DNA of 64,000 nucleotides from Sciurus carolinensis. Taxonomy: Eukaryota; Chordata; Mammalia; Rodentia; Sciuridae. Both the position numbers and the translations under genes were made by a program. The notes under the pieces are model-generated. The model was not told the origin of the DNA and did not search any database. It saw only the letters and a list, made by a program, of their open reading frames with translations. Below are positions 9,385 through 21,780 of this stretch, one piece after another. The stretch covers positions 111,291,160 through 111,355,159 of the forward strand of contig NC_062219.1 of assembly GCF_902686445.1 (NCBI RefSeq), read 5' to 3'. Position 1 is the stretch's first letter. The number at the start of each line of letters is the position of its first letter.

Positions 9385-11465
9385 AAGAATGTAATTTAAG
9401 ATAAATTATACAATAGCCTAAAAAAGGAAAACACCTTAGGAGTAAATCTAACTAAGGCAACACTGAAGAAAGAAATCAAAGACATTAGAAGATATTAAAG
9501 ACCTACCATATTCATGGATAGGTAGGATTAATATCATCAAAATGACCATATTACCAAAATCTACAGAGTGAAGGCAATCCCCAAAATACCCATGACATTC
9601 TTCAGAGAACTAGAAAAAACAGTCCCAAAATTTATATGGAAGAATAAAAGACCCAGAAAAGGCAAAGAAATTCTGAACAGCAGCAACAGCAAGGCTGGAG
9701 GCTTCCCAATATCTGATCTCAAATTATACTACAGAGCCACAGTAGGAAAAAAAAAGAGCATAGTATTGGCATAAAAACAGGTATGAAGACCAATGGAATA
9801 GAATAGAAAACATAACAAATCCACATAGTCATCTGATCCTCGACAAAGATGCCAAAAGTATAATTTGGAGAAAAGATATCCTTTATAAAAAATAGTACTG
9901 TGAAACTGGCTCTCCATATAGAGAAGAACAAAACTAGATCCCTACCTTTTGCCCTACACAGAAACAATTCAAAGAGGATCAAAGACCCAGAAATTAAACC
10001 AAAAACAATAAAACTGCTAGAAGAAAACATAGAGGCAACATTTCTATGTTGGCAACACCAACTCATTGGTGCAGACACTGACTTCCTTAGTAAGACTCCT
10101 AAAGCTCAAGAAATAAAACCAATAATCAATAATTGGGATGGCATTGAAATAAAAAGTTTCTGCACAGCAAAGAAAATAATTACGAGAATGAAGAGAAAGC
10201 CTACCAAATGGGAGAACATCTTTGCCAGTTACTCTTCCAACAGGGTATTAATAACCAGGATATAAAAGAACTATACCAAAAAACTTATACCAAAAACCTA
10301 ATAATCCACTCAATAAATGGGCAAAAGAGTTAAAGAGACATTTCTCAATAGAATAGAAATGCAAATGGCCAACATTTTATGAAAAATGTTCAACATCCTT
10401 AGCAATCAGCTGCAAATCAAAATGACACTGAGATTTCATCTTACTGCAGTTAAAATGGCAATCACCAAGAATTCAAATAACAATAATTGCTAATAAGAAT
10501 GTGGGGGAAAAGGCACTCTTACACATTGTTGTTAAGACTGCAAATTAGTGTAACCACTTGGAAAGTAGTGTGGAGATTTCTCAAAAGACAAGGAAGAGAA
10601 CCACCAAATGGGGCTGGAGTTGTGGCTCAGTGGTAGAGCGCTTGCTTAGCATGTGTGAGGCACTGGATTCAATTCTCAGCACTGTATATAACTAAAAAAA
10701 AATAAGGTCCATTGACAAGTAAATCAAAAATTAAAAAAAAAAAAAAAAAAGAACCACCATATGACTCAGCTATACTAGTCTTTGGCATTTATCTGAAAGA
10801 ACCAAAATCAGCCTATTATAGTGACCCATGCATACCAATGTTTATAGCAGCACAATCTATAATTGCCAAGTTCTAGAACAAGCATAGGTACCTGGCAACA
10901 GACAAACTGATAAAGAAAATGTGGTATATAAACACAATGGAGATCCACTCAGCCATAAAGAAGAATGAAATTATGTCATTTACTGGTAAATGGATGGACC
11001 TGGAGAATATCTTGTTAAGTGAAATAAGCTAGACTCGCAACGTCAAGGATTGAATGTTTTCTCTCACATGCAGAAGGTAGAAGGAAGGAAGGAATAAAAA
11101 ACAGGGATCTTGTGAAAATAGAAGGGAGATAAGTAGAGTAGAAGTGTGGGACCAGCGTGCAAGGAGGTGGGAGGGGAAAGAATTGGGCAGTGAAGTTGAC
11201 CAAATTATGCTAAGCTATGCACATGTACAACTACATCAGAATTCACTCTGATTTATATATAATTATAATGCAACACTTAGAAAATAAATAGGAGGAAGCC
11301 CAACAGAGTAAAGGAAGGGGATCAAAGGGAGGGAGGGAAAAAGGAAGTATGGGGGATTGAAATGGAGCAAACTATGTTATTTATGCATTTATAAGTATGT
11401 CAAAATAAACCCCACTATCATGTATAATTACAATGCACTGATATAAAAAAGTAAATTACCCTATA
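9385..11465 (+). mobile_element. 5'-truncated L1 LINE (ORF2 3' part plus 3'UTR)
   Basis: Frames at 9568-9774 and 9900-10265 match the C-terminal part of L1 ORF2p, including the [13 protein letters not shown] motif also present in the 49-57 kb L1 as FIWKNKKLR. Later nucleotides such as 'ggatggacctggagaatatc' and 'gtcaaaataaaccccactat' correspond to the ORF2 end and the sciurid L1 3'UTR. The reading frame is broken repeatedly, and an ID SINE interrupts it at 10610. It is more diverged than the 49-57 kb copy, so it is an older, dead insertion. Confidence 0.88.
10610..10750 (+). mobile_element. ID SINE nested in L1
   Basis: The tRNA-like head 'gggctggagttgtggctcag', a B-box region 'actggattcaattctcagca' and a long A-rich tail ending in about 18 As are seen. 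Target duplications 'gaaccaccaaat' (10598-10609) and 'gaaccaccatat' (10751-10762) lie in the L1 ORF2 sequence and prove that the SINE inserted after the L1. Confidence 0.92.
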
Positions 11466-12844
11466 TCCTTGTAAATTATAATTTTTTTTTTCAGATTTTT
11501 ACCTAAAATATCTTGTCATTTCTCAAACCAACGTAGTGTTCTTCCCTAATGACATTGTTCACATTGACGGATTTACTTGCTCACTCCAGGGACTGGACAT
11601 CTCCAGGGTACCTATTAAGAGACTGGTCTGCGGTGCTAGGAAGTTTACGCGCAGAGCAGCTGTGGTGTAGCAGCGCTCCGGACAAGAGATGAATGAACTG
11701 TGAATCACAGGAAGAGGGGACTCTGCTCAGCATGCAGAGAAGTGACCTACCCCTCACTTACGGAACCTAATTTTATATCATGATATATTACGACTAATAG
11801 CATTATCCTCCAAGTATGGTTTCAAAGGATAAGTGAGTATTCAGAAATCTTGTCTTTTATACAGTACCGTTGTGAATTTAAAATGTTTTCCTTACAGAAG
11901 AATATTTAAAAAGGCATGTGTGGCTCCAATAAAAATTAATAAAACATAAATGAATATGTATTGCCATATGGAAACGAACAGACACTGAGCCCAAGGGAGC
12001 ACAGTACTGCACCTCCGCACGGGCTCTCTGGACTGGTGACATCGCCAATGCACGAGGACAAGATGGCTCACACTGGGATCCAAAGCTAAAAGCAACACTG
12101 CTACTAGAGAAGTTTTCCTAACTGTAACCGCTCTGGAAGTATGCGCTTAACTTTCACATTGGTGGAATTCCTGGGAAATTCAAGGTACCCTAAAATTATG
12201 CAAAAAAAGTTGTATTGGGTTCTAACAGAAGACGATAAAGAGGGTTTCTCACCTCAGAGCTGTTTAGCTGGACGTCTGACAGTTGAGCAGGCACAGGACA
12301 GTTCTTTGTTTTGTGGGACAGTCTCAGGGATGGCAGTGCCGGGTATCCTCTGGTCTATGACGTGCTAGTTGTGTCACCTCAGCTGGCGGTGTCACCTTGC
12401 TCCTCTCTACCCATTGCCACAGGAGATGAGATTCCGAGCATCACAGGGTTAAGGACCTGCAAGATTTGCCAGGACATGACTATGGTTTGCTGGAGAAGAT
12501 ATGGTGGTACCTGTGTCAGGGCCCTCAAGACTTCTCACCAAAGTCCCCAAACTCCTCATCCCCGTTCCACCTCTCACGCCATCAGCAGCCTCAACCCCAT
12601 CCCTGACACGGTGGGTCTCCTGTAGCTTTAGACCTGCTTATAAGCCAGGCTGGTAGCAGCTGCAGGGCCCCAGGGGTGGCCTTCTCTTGTCTGGGAAAGA
12701 ACTGGGAGCCCTCGCTTTTGAATCAGGCGCTGTCTCCACACAGGCCATTTTTGTAGTGTTTTTCCTTTTAACCCCTCGGCTACCTTAACCATAAAGGCTT
12801 TCATAATCGGGAGGCTGAAGGAGGGGGCATTCAGTGACCTAGGC
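11466..12844. other. Unassigned non-coding sequence
   Basis: AT-rich at the start, more balanced after 12000. The part 11520-11720 contains CpG-bearing words ('gtttacgcgcagagcagc') but no motif set that I can assign. No gene or repeat recognised. Confidence 0.4.
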
Positions 12845-12990
12845 AAATGGCTTAACTTTTCTGTGCCTTAGTTTCTTCATCTGTAAAATGGGAGAAATAT
12901 TATGGGGCTGACATTAACCTCATAAGATTGTGTGAGCTAAATTAGACAATATTTATGAAGGAGCATTTCAACCCTTAAAGCACCAAAAAA
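12845..12990 (+). repeat. MIR SINE
   Basis: A clear MIR core on the + strand: 'tgtgccttagtttcttcatc', then 'tgtaaaatgggagaaatatt', 'cctcataagattgtgtgagc' and 'aaattagacaatatttatga'. Confidence 0.75.
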
Positions 12991-13449
12991 CTTAAGGCAC
13001 TACTGTTACTTCAAAATACTATTAATAACACTAGTTCACTAAGCCTGTCCAAGGCACATCCTACACCTGCTCACCACAGCCTGTCTTTGGCCTCAAAAGA
13101 AGAGGAGGCCTCAGAAGCCAGGTTCTCCCACACCAGGACTGGCAGGCTGCTGTGTGACTGGTGCAGGGGAGGCTCTCCACCAGTGGGACCCTGGCTGGGC
13201 TCCCTGCAGGATGCAAGCAGACAGCAAGGCCACTGTGGGGGAGGTGGGCAGGGACAGGCTGGGGCACTCACTCCAAGGTCCAGTTCCAGGAGGAACTTGG
13301 CCCAATCCAGGGGAGCTGCCCCGAGCTGCGTGTATGGGGTGACATACTAAGGAAGGAGGATGAAGGTGCCTGAACCAGAGCTGAGATTAGTGTAGGAAGG
13401 GAGAGGCCTAAGGAGAAACAGAGAAGGGCCCAGCTGTTTAATTCACTTT
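12991..13449. other. Unassigned GC-rich sequence
   Basis: It contains several overlapping short frames on both strands and no recognisable product or repeat. Confidence 0.4.
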
Positions 13450-13990
13450 ATGGTCCTTCAGTGCTTGACCTGGCTCTCATTTGCACCAGCCTGAGCTGGT
13501 CATTGCCTCAGGCAGGCAGTGGGCTCAAGGACCACTCAAGGCTCCTGACCCCCTCCACTCACCCAGAACTCTGGATCCTGCTTCTGATTCTCCTGGGCCC
13601 CCGATTGCCCCTCTGGCTGCCAACTGCAGGTGGATGCCAGGTGAACCTCCAGTGAGCGCTGGACCTACTCATGCGCCTGCCACAGGCTGTGGGGTTGGTG
13701 GTGTGGATCCTGGGTGCTGGGGTGAGCCCTGCGCATGCTTCGTACATGCTCACGTGGTCCCCCTTGGCCTGGTGCCAGCTTCGTGCTTGCTTGTCTGTGG
13801 GAGGAGCTGGCCCTCCAATGATACTCGCTGCAGTAAGGTACCCTGGATCCTGCTCCTGGGGTGGTGCTGACCGCCTATGAAAGCCTCGGGCAATTGTAGA
13901 GACCTTCCCAGAGCCCAGGGGCTGCCAATTTGACCCCGGCTCAGCTCCTCTGTGACTGGTATTAGACCAGTTCACATTTGACATCTAATT
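13450..13990. other. GC-rich, stop-poor block of unknown nature
   Basis: Both strands stay open for about 130-140 codons (+ 13481-13870; - 13559-13984). The words CTGGATCCTG (13571, 13843) and TGGATCCTG (13704) recur at 130-140 bp spacing. I recognise neither a protein nor a repeat. Simultaneous openness on both strands argues for composition rather than coding. An unfamiliar LTR or low-copy repeat is possible. Confidence 0.35.
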
Positions 13991-14229
13991 GGAAGCACCT
14001 GAGAAGCAGCAGCCAGAAAAGATGGAGGACCCCCAGATACAGACAGAGAGGGTCAGAAAGAGAAATTCTGGACTTTCACCCAAGCTTGTCTCCTGAACTG
14101 GGGTGAAGAGGAGGAGCTGAGACCAAAACTGGGACCCAGCCCTCGAGAAAGCGTGTCCACAGGCAGGAAAGAACTGAATTTTCTCATTTGGAAACTAAAT
14201 TGTGTTGTGCCCCTTGAAGGGACCAGGTG

Positions 14230-14370
14230 TTTTATATCCTCTGTGAGGTAGATAGTCAGGTCTATGTCCTACAGATAGAGAGACCAAGACCCTGGGCAGG
14301 TCACTCACACAGCTAGTAACTGGCAGAGTTCAGTTTTGAACCCAAGTTTGCCTCCTGTGGAAACGTCTCT
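14230..14370 (-). repeat. MIR SINE
   Basis: Antisense MIR order: 'agagagaccaagaccctggg', 'caggtcactcacacagctag', 'taactggcagagttcagttt' and 'tgaacccaagtttgcctcc'. Confidence 0.75.
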
Positions 14371-14839
14371 TTCGATCACTCCATCCAGCCCTCCCAATTT
14401 AAAGAGGGAACAACCCTACTCAGGGCAGGGTGTGACTCTTGAACAGGACATCTCAAAATTAAAGGGACATATCTATCCTTTGTAACAGAGAAGGACACTG
14501 ATGGTGAATCCTCAAAGCCACGCACACAGAATGCATTTAACCTTTCATGTTTTATCCCAAAAATTCCTGGTAAAGTTTGCTTTTTACTCCACAATACTTC
14601 CCTGTTTCCTTTCCTATAAAAATGTTTGAAAGATATTACATGTCAGTACAATTGATTTTCCAGGGCAGATTCCATGTCTCTGGGCAGTTTGGGGAGCAGA
14701 GCCTTGGACGGAGGAATCTCAAGTCTCCTGTGCTGTAGACCCTTCTGACTGCCTGGAAAAGCCCTGAGATCCCATCCCAATAAATTCATGAAACACTAAG
14801 ATGATAAAGGAAACCAGCTATATCAAAATAGAATAAACA
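14371..14839. other. Unassigned non-coding sequence
   Basis: No gene, RNA or repeat recognised. Confidence 0.4.
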
Positions 14840-15570
14840 TTTTAAAAATTTGCAATATATTGGGGGAGTTTTTTTTCATTGCATTTTTTCTAACCATAGT
14901 GACCATTTTATGTGTACAGTTCCAGTGGCAGTGAGTATATTCACATTGTTGGACAATTGTCACCACCATCAATCTCCAGAACTCTTCATCTTGCAAAACT
15001 GAAACTCTGTACCCATTAAATACTAACTTCCATCCCTCTCCCCACTCCCCTGGCAACTAACCACCATCTACTTTCTGTCTCTATGTGTGACTATTCTAGG
15101 GACCTCATTCCCATCTGTGGAATCAAGACAGTATTTGTCTTTTTGTGACTGACTGATTCCACTTCCTAATGTCTTCAGCATGCATCCATGTTGAAGCCTG
15201 TGTCAGAATCTCCTTCCCATTTCCAGAATAATATCCCATCGTGCGTACCCATTACTTTTCCATTCCTCTGTGGATGGGCACTTAGGTGGTTTCTACTTTT
15301 GGCTTTTGTGAATACTGCTGCTATGAACATGAATGTACAAATATCTTTGTGGCCTTGCTTCCCTTCTTTTGGGTACAGACACAGAAGTGGAATTACTGAA
15401 TCCTGCAGTAGTTCCATTGTTGTTTTCCAGGAGCTGCTACCCTGCTTTCCATGGCAGCTGGGACACATCACATCTCAGCCAAATGTGCACAGGGGGTCAT
15501 TTTCTCCACCAACATTTGTTATTCCTTTTTTTTTTTTAAAGTTGGTCATCCTAGTGAATGTGTAGTATGA
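14840..15570 (-). mobile_element. Old L1M LINE 3' region, antisense
   Basis: Follows the antisense L1M 3' sequence: 'gtacagttccagtggcagtg', 'cagaactcttcatcttgcaa', 'ctctgtacccattaaatact', 'ctgtctctatgtgtgactat', 'aataatatcccatcgtgcgt', 'tatgaacatgaatgtacaa' and 'gaagtggaattactgaatcc'. A T run sits near the break at 15527. Strongly diverged; no open frame of note. Confidence 0.8.
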
Positions 15571-15731
15571 TAAAGTTTTAATGCCCTTCTTTATTAAGAT
15601 CTTAAATAGTAAGCTTTAGGAGTGGGTCTACTGACTATTTATCACATCAAAGTAGTGATGAGTATAAATAATATTTCCTGATAGATACAACTAGAATAGG
15701 AGGTATCTGTGATTCTGCAGATGATGAAGAC

Positions 15732-16113
15732 TGTAAGGGATCCCACGAAAACCATGCCGGACATAGGAAATCACATAAGGGAGTTTATTAAGCAAACAAA
15801 GTGTCTCCCTGCAGGGTAAGAGAGAAAATGAGAGGAAAAGAAAGGGAACGAGAAAGAGTGCATGCTAGGGAGAGTGGAAAGTGAGGAGGATAGAGAAAGT
15901 GAGGAGGAGAGAGAGAAGCATGAGAAAAGATGGCGGGTAGCTACTGTGAAGCAGTTGAATTCCGCCGCTAACAGGGGACCAATAACGGAGAAGGATACTT
16001 GCAAGCTGACTGATGAACCAATAGCTAGCTAGGATGTTCACAGACTCACAGTAGTTGGGAGGTGGGGAAAATGACTGTTCCGGAAAGGGTGGGGAGAGCA
16101 GCTTTGTATTACA
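15732..16113 (-). mobile_element. Solo retroviral-type LTR, minus strand (382 bp)
   Basis: The segment starts TGTAAGGGATCCC and ends GTATTACA, giving TGTA..TACA termini, with a perfect 5-bp flank AAGAC on each side (15727-15731 and 16114-16118). On the minus strand it has two reversed CCAAT boxes (ATTGGT), a long pyrimidine tract, and AATAAA (complement of 15784-15789) about 52 bp before the LTR end. No primer-binding site, internal gene or partner LTR is adjacent, so it looks like a solo LTR left by recombination. A 5-bp duplication fits ERVL or some other classes. I cannot name the family. Confidence 0.7.
15810..15935. repeat. Purine-rich (GA) tract within the LTR
   Basis: About 125 bp of almost pure G/A on the + strand (pyrimidine-rich on the LTR's sense strand). 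It is imperfect and not a clean microsatellite. It could be the LTR's own polypyrimidine region, expanded. Confidence 0.7.
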
Positions 16114-16118
16114 AAGAC

Positions 16119-17761
16119 TACATTTGAAAGAATGCTAAATTTCAACTTGAGGTGAGTAAAAATAAAAATCTATTTTATTTTCCTCATCCAAATTCAGGGA
16201 ACCCCCTAAAATCTTGACCTTAGGTTAAGAAAAATCTGTGCTAAACAGATACCTCCAAGGGAAAATCTAAAGGAAATGACTTCACAGATTTGTGAGCAAG
16301 GATAGCTTCATCCCACCTTGCAACAGGGACATGGCAGAATGGGGCAAATGTCTCTCTCCCACCCTGTGCCCCACCTCTGTCACCGGCTGAACTCCACCCC
16401 TGACAGGAGCCTCTGAATAGGCTTTGCAATCCACTGTGGCTCTACTGCCACTCAGGCTCCATTCCCACCTCTCCAAGCCTTGACCTTCAGGGAAGAAAAA
16501 AAAATCACCTCCCAGGTCTCGTGACTTCTGAGGATTCTAGCTGCAGAAAAGGGGAGGAGTCACAGATGTCCAGACGGCGGACTGCAGATTCAGCACCCTT
16601 CTGAGAAATGAAGGCGAGACCAGGTAGGGCCTTTCAAAGCCCAGAAGTCAAGGGCCCAGCCTGCCCAGCCACATCTTGAAGCACTTTGATTATCAAGAAG
16701 GATCTGCATGCAAATTTCAGAATCTGTCTGTCGGTTCTCTTTGCAAAGAGTGTTGGAAAAGTGGCTTGGAAGGAAATCCAGAGAGACAAGGTAATGGGCG
16801 TGGATGACTACTAATGGGACCTTCAAGTCCCGGGGCTGTCAGCCCTGTCTCCCTTAAACACATATTTGGAGTTCAAACTCGGTAAGGTGGAGTTGTGTTC
16901 TGATTTGCTGATTTTGAGGGAAGAGAAAAAACAGAAAAAACCCAATCACTTGTCTTTCAGAGACTTTGTATTTTAAGAAAGATCACTATTTTAGCCATTC
17001 ATATATTCAGTGAGGGCAATGGGTTGTTTCAAACACTAGGTTCTGGAGAAGTTAGGAACAATTTTCCTCATATGCTAAAAATTACTTCTTTGTGTTCTGC
17101 TACACACTGTATGCATTTGGGGGAGGGAAGAGTGACACCAATTGAGGGAGAATATTTCTTTACAACTTCTGTTACTGTTTAATTTTTCAACAGTTTCTCA
17201 GCCTCAAGATGGAATCTTGAAAAGAAACTGAAAATTGTAACAGTAATGCACCTGGGATGTCTGACTTTACAGTTTAGGAGTCAAAATATAAACCCCAGCG
17301 TTGGCTGGTAGGGCCTGCTGGAGGCCCCAGTATATTGAGTCCTGCTGTCACCTTGTCCCTCCCTTTACCATCTCTTCCTTACACGTTAAGGAAACTTCAA
17401 CATGAGGATGGGGCTGTTCTCAATAGAACCCAGCTACAGAGGAATTGAGATCCTTCTATGTATGATTCTGATGCTACACAGGAAGCACTGTGGTCATTAA
17501 TGTGGGTCCTGAGCTACGGTCACCACCACCCCACTGATGTTTTTGAGGAGACTTATTGCACTTACTGTCTGTGGAGTGTGGGCCGGCTTCAGATTTAGCC
17601 TAACTAATGTTCTCTTGAATTCTCTGGAAGAGAAGTTGGGGTCTCATTCTTGTTTCTCTCAGAAGGTTCCTGAGTTCTTATGCAAATTTACTCACATCTT
17701 TTCAATAAGTTTCAAGCCAATCATATGCATGCTGCCAGAGTAATCAACCCACTATAGATGG
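16119..17761. other. Unassigned non-coding sequence
   Basis: No coding region or repeat family recognised over about 1.6 kb. It has moderately conserved-looking AT-rich parts (16880-17260) and no long simple repeats. Confidence 0.4.
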
Positions 17762-18180
17762 TGTATTCGTTATCCATTGCTGTGTAAAAAGCTGCCCCAT
17801 AATAAAATGACTTAAAGAATCACTTATTTGCTCACAGTTTTATAGTCTGGAGACTGGACTGAGATCAAACAAATCAAGGAAGTCTCACCCAGATACTTGA
17901 TCCTTCAGCAGCTTTGACTGGAACAGCTGAGAGCTTATGGACCTGTGTCTCAAGGGGGTAGTCTGACTTATGTGGGGTACCTCAGAGTTCCAAGATGGTT
18001 GAAGCTTCCAGGCCTCTTAAAACCTGGACTTAGAAGTTCCAGAATATCACTACAAAATCAGCCCAAATCCAAGGGGAGGAGAAATTTACTTCTCAATGTC
18101 CATAGGATGGGAAGAATTGGTATTGACTGTATTTGCAGACAATATAGTCTTACCCCTGGACAATTTTCTACAAATAATAA
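17762..18180 (-). mobile_element. Ancient MaLR/MLT-like LTR fossil (tentative)
   Basis: It begins 'tattcgttatccattgctgt' and 'gtaaaaagctgccccataat', continues 'cacttatttgctcacagttt' and 'tcaaggaagtctcacccaga', and ends near 'ccaaggggaggagaaattta'. This follows the order of a common ancient mammalian LTR in antisense. It is related in structure to the element at 5575. Subfamily not determined. Confidence 0.45.
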
Positions 18181-20384
18181 TTGCATACCTAACTGGTAGG
18201 TTTCATGGCAGCAAGAGAGATGATGTTGAGCACTTCCTTCAGTTGAAAGCAGGACACCGGGCAGTTATGGGGCAAGGTGGAGTACAGGGGAGGACGAGGT
18301 TTGTGGAACCCCTCCCTCATAAGCCAGCTTCAGGATTGGTTTTAGAAAGGCTCAACAAAATGAGAACTGAAAACAAGGAAAAATCCTCAGAGGCTATTTA
18401 AACCTTTTCATGCAGCATGAATTATTGTCTTTAGGTAGTTAATAGAAACACAAGTTTGGTCAGGTTAATTCAGCCTGATCAAAGGCGTGAGGGAGCCCTA
18501 TATCCCCTGACCCCTTCTTAAATATGGACTATAGTGAAAAGGGAAACACAAGCAAGCAGATTATGTGGCAAATTAGGCTGTCATCTGCAGAGCACGTTAT
18601 AGTTTACAATGTGCTTTGTCATTACTTAGTTAATGTGGCTGACTCAACGTCACCTCATAAACTGATAGCCCAAGCTCTACCTTCATGATATTTCCATTTA
18701 CCCACAGGCACTATTTATCTTAAGACAAACAAAAGAGGCCTAAGTTGGGTTTAGACTTATGTGGGTATGTGTCTGGGAAGCACATGAAGTTCACAGTAGC
18801 AGATGTGACTGAAGGAACAAGGAACAACTGAGAGAACCCAGGCCAAGGGACGAGGCAGCCACATGAGGTCATGTGAGCCAGTCAAGAGAATACCCACGGG
18901 GTCCCTGGGTAGCTACAATTCCAAGAGTCTGAGCCTTAAACCTCCCACTCTGGTCTGTCACCCCTGAAATGCATACGGACTTGGGATTGGGACCTAAGAG
19001 GGAAACAGAGATGCTTCACTAGCAAGATGTGGAGGAACACCATGGTGGGACCCTTCAGCAAGCCCAAACAACAGGGGGGAATGGCCTCCCCCTGGACCAC
19101 AGGCTGGGTCTATGAGGACAACTCCCAGAAACATTTGGGGGACACTTGGCAGGGGCTGTGGAGGTGAGAACAGTGAAATGTGTGTTCTTTTGTTAAAGAA
19201 GCCTGTATCTGTGCTAATTGGCTAGAGAAGTCCGGGAAAGTAGAACTCCAAGAGTACCTAATCCACCTTGGAAAGGTGTTGTAGACAAAACGCAGCACAT
19301 TTCTTTACTTCAAGGTAATGCAAATAAATCTCTGTTCAGAATTTGAGATACCAAAAAGGAAAATGAGAAAACTCTATTCATTTGAGTGATGGGTCCCCAT
19401 GGATTTAGCAGGGAATTAGGTATGCCATTAAATAGCAGATCCACCCTCTGAGGATGAAGAAATTCTGGAGGGTAGAGTGGGACACTCAGTGTCAGGAGTC
19501 CCCAGGATACCCCTAACACCCTCATGTGTCATCAAGGCGACTTGGAAATTCACATAAGCCTTCTAGTTCAAACTCGTTGGGAAAATATATCTGAAGTAAT
19601 AGATACATGACTCCAGTGTTTTCTACATATTCAATGTTTTTGAGATAATGTGAGACTAGAAGTTGAAGTGCAAAAATGGACATAAACTTAGAACAAGAAT
19701 CTACCAACATTTCAGGTGAGACTTGGTTCTGCTAAAAGCTCATGTACCTCTTATGCTGTTTGTAAAAAAAAACAAACAACCCCCCCAACCAAAACAATGA
19801 TAACAAAACCCATCTCTGTCATGGTCCTACAACGTGAGGCACGTGGTTCTAGACCCTCTAATCCTGCTATATTTCAAGGTGACTGTGGCCCTCGAGTAAC
19901 TTGCAGTTATTTGCAGGTGTACTGAGAGTTGCTGTTCTTCCCGCCCTGCCTGTCCTGGTGAGCAACAGGGACAGCAGGTCAACTCTCATGGTGAGCCTTT
20001 GAACTGAGCTAAACCATGAACCCCAGCCCAACCCAAGCCGCTGTCTTCAACTGAAAGCCAAACCAAACCCAAAGGCTATTTTTCAAATGTTGCCTCTAAC
20101 CAAAGCAAAGATTTTCCAAAAGTCCAGCAAACCTAGTTTGAAGAAAAAAAACTAATAATTGGACTTGTATAAATTTTAAAAAATGAAAATGAGAACCTGA
20201 ACTGGGATAAAAACAAAACATAAAAGTAGTCTCCAAATTGGAGAGTGATTTTACTTGGTTCAAGTAAATATAGTCTGGTAAATATAAGGTCATGGTCTGT
20301 GCCTAAGCTGTAGAATTCACTAGAGAAAGCCTGTTTCTTGTAAGAGTAGCACTTGTCCAGGTGGTTACATGAGTTTTCATGTTT
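18181..20384. other. Unassigned non-coding sequence
   Basis: About 2.2 kb with no gene, RNA or repeat that I can support. Short A/C-rich run at 19769-19795. Confidence 0.4.
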
Positions 20385-20485
20385 TTTGTTCGTTCAGCTC
20401 CCTTGATGCCTTTGTCCCCATCTTACAGGCACCAGGAGGTAAGGAATTTGCCCTCAACTAGCAGAGCCACTGGAGCTGGGACTTG
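20385..20485 (-). repeat. MIR-like fragment (weak)
   Basis: 'tgtccccatcttacaggcac' and 'gaatttgccctcaactagca' resemble the antisense MIR 'attcccattttacagatgag..tgcccaaggtcacacagctag'. Confidence 0.4.
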
Positions 20486-21469
20486 GTGTCTGGGCTATGC
20501 CTCCCCCTGTGACAGAGGCAGACTATGAAACTGAACAAGTGGTTGTCACGAGCAAGAGGCTCGTTGGCCTGATCGTTGGCACTTGGGAAGATTTTGCATG
20601 TGTGGAACGTGAAATGCTATTTTTATTGCCAAATCCCTGATGTGGGCTTTTAAATTAGATAGCTCAGGAAATAGTATCTGATGATTTTGTGGATCATGTT
20701 TACATGGATTGGCATCCTCGGGAGAGCTGGAGGCCACGGGCCCTACTCCGGAGCTCCTGGGTGTCTCCAGGTGTACTGCTCCACTTCTGTCAGGTCTGTG
20801 TCCTCTGCCTGCTGTCTCCAGCGGTCCACCACCCTGCTTCTGGGAAGGAGGCTTTGGGGAGACCGGGGTGTGGTTTCCTTGCCTTCACCTTGTGTGACAC
20901 CATTCTGATCCACCCTGCTGCATCCAGCAGTCTATGGGTCCCACCACATCCAGGGGACAGCTTAGGAAAGGTATCTGAACTCTGTGACCTGGTGGAACCT
21001 CTGATAGAACCTGTCCCTAAAGAACTCAAAGCTTGTCTCTAACTCTGTCTCTCGAAAGGCACACTCTGAGTAGTCAGTGTAGCTGTGCTTCATTCACCTT
21101 GGAGACGGAAATAAGATTCCTTGGGGAATCAGGTGGAAGAGGGCGAGAGAACTGTCCCTGCACCCAGAAGGCCCAGGGGTACCCGTGTGAGCCACCAAGG
21201 TCCTGTGCTCATGCTAGTCAGGACTGAGAGCCATCAAAACTTGGGGACTAACGTTAAGGGGGCTTCATTTGTGCTTTGTATTCGTGGAGTATGGGCTATA
21301 ATGTTACAATAGCCCCAAAATGAAATGTCTCAAAGCCATACAAGCTTATTTCCTGCTCACAGCTGCTCAGAAAGGCAGGGTGCTTCTCTTCCCTATTATT
21401 CAGGGATATCGTTTTCTAATTCCAGGGAAGTCAGGTGGGGTGCAAGGGGAATAGGGAGGGAATTGAGGG
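20486..21469. other. Unassigned non-coding sequence
   Basis: Three overlapping frames at 20681-21042 have no recognisable product. The part 21290-21400 ('ccccaaaatgaaatgtctca') may be another trace of the ancient LTR type seen at 17762. Confidence 0.35.
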
Positions 21470-21780
21470 AAGCAGGGGATGGAGGGTGCATGGTCTTAAA
21501 GGTCACAGTTAGAAGTTTGGATTTAATTCTAACTACAGTGGGAAGTCACTAAACATTCTTTTGCAGAGACATGACATGATTACGTTTTGAGAAGAGGAGC
21601 CTGGAGCAGTTGTGTGGAGGATGGATTGGAGGAAAGACAGGAGAAGCGGGGAGTGGAGATAGTGGAGGCCATGTGGGAGGTGACCAAAGTTGTCCGGACT
21701 GAAGAGGCAGTGGGTGGATCCAAGACACTCAGGACTTCCTGATGACTAGATGTGGAGGAATGAGCAAGAGGGCACTGCTG
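21470..21780 (+). repeat. Ancient mammalian interspersed repeat, family unresolved
   Basis: The order 'agtttggatttaattctaac', 'agagacatgacatgattacg', 'agttgtgtggaggatggatt', 'ggaggaaagacaggagaagc' and 'gtgggaggtgaccaaagttg' matches a widely dispersed old mammalian repeat that I know by its pattern ('gtgtggaggatggattggag..') but cannot name with certainty. Confidence 0.4.

Noticed and set aside
10610..10690. tRNA gene
   Set aside because: The tRNA-like head belongs to an ID SINE with an A tail and target duplications; it cannot form a full cloverleaf.
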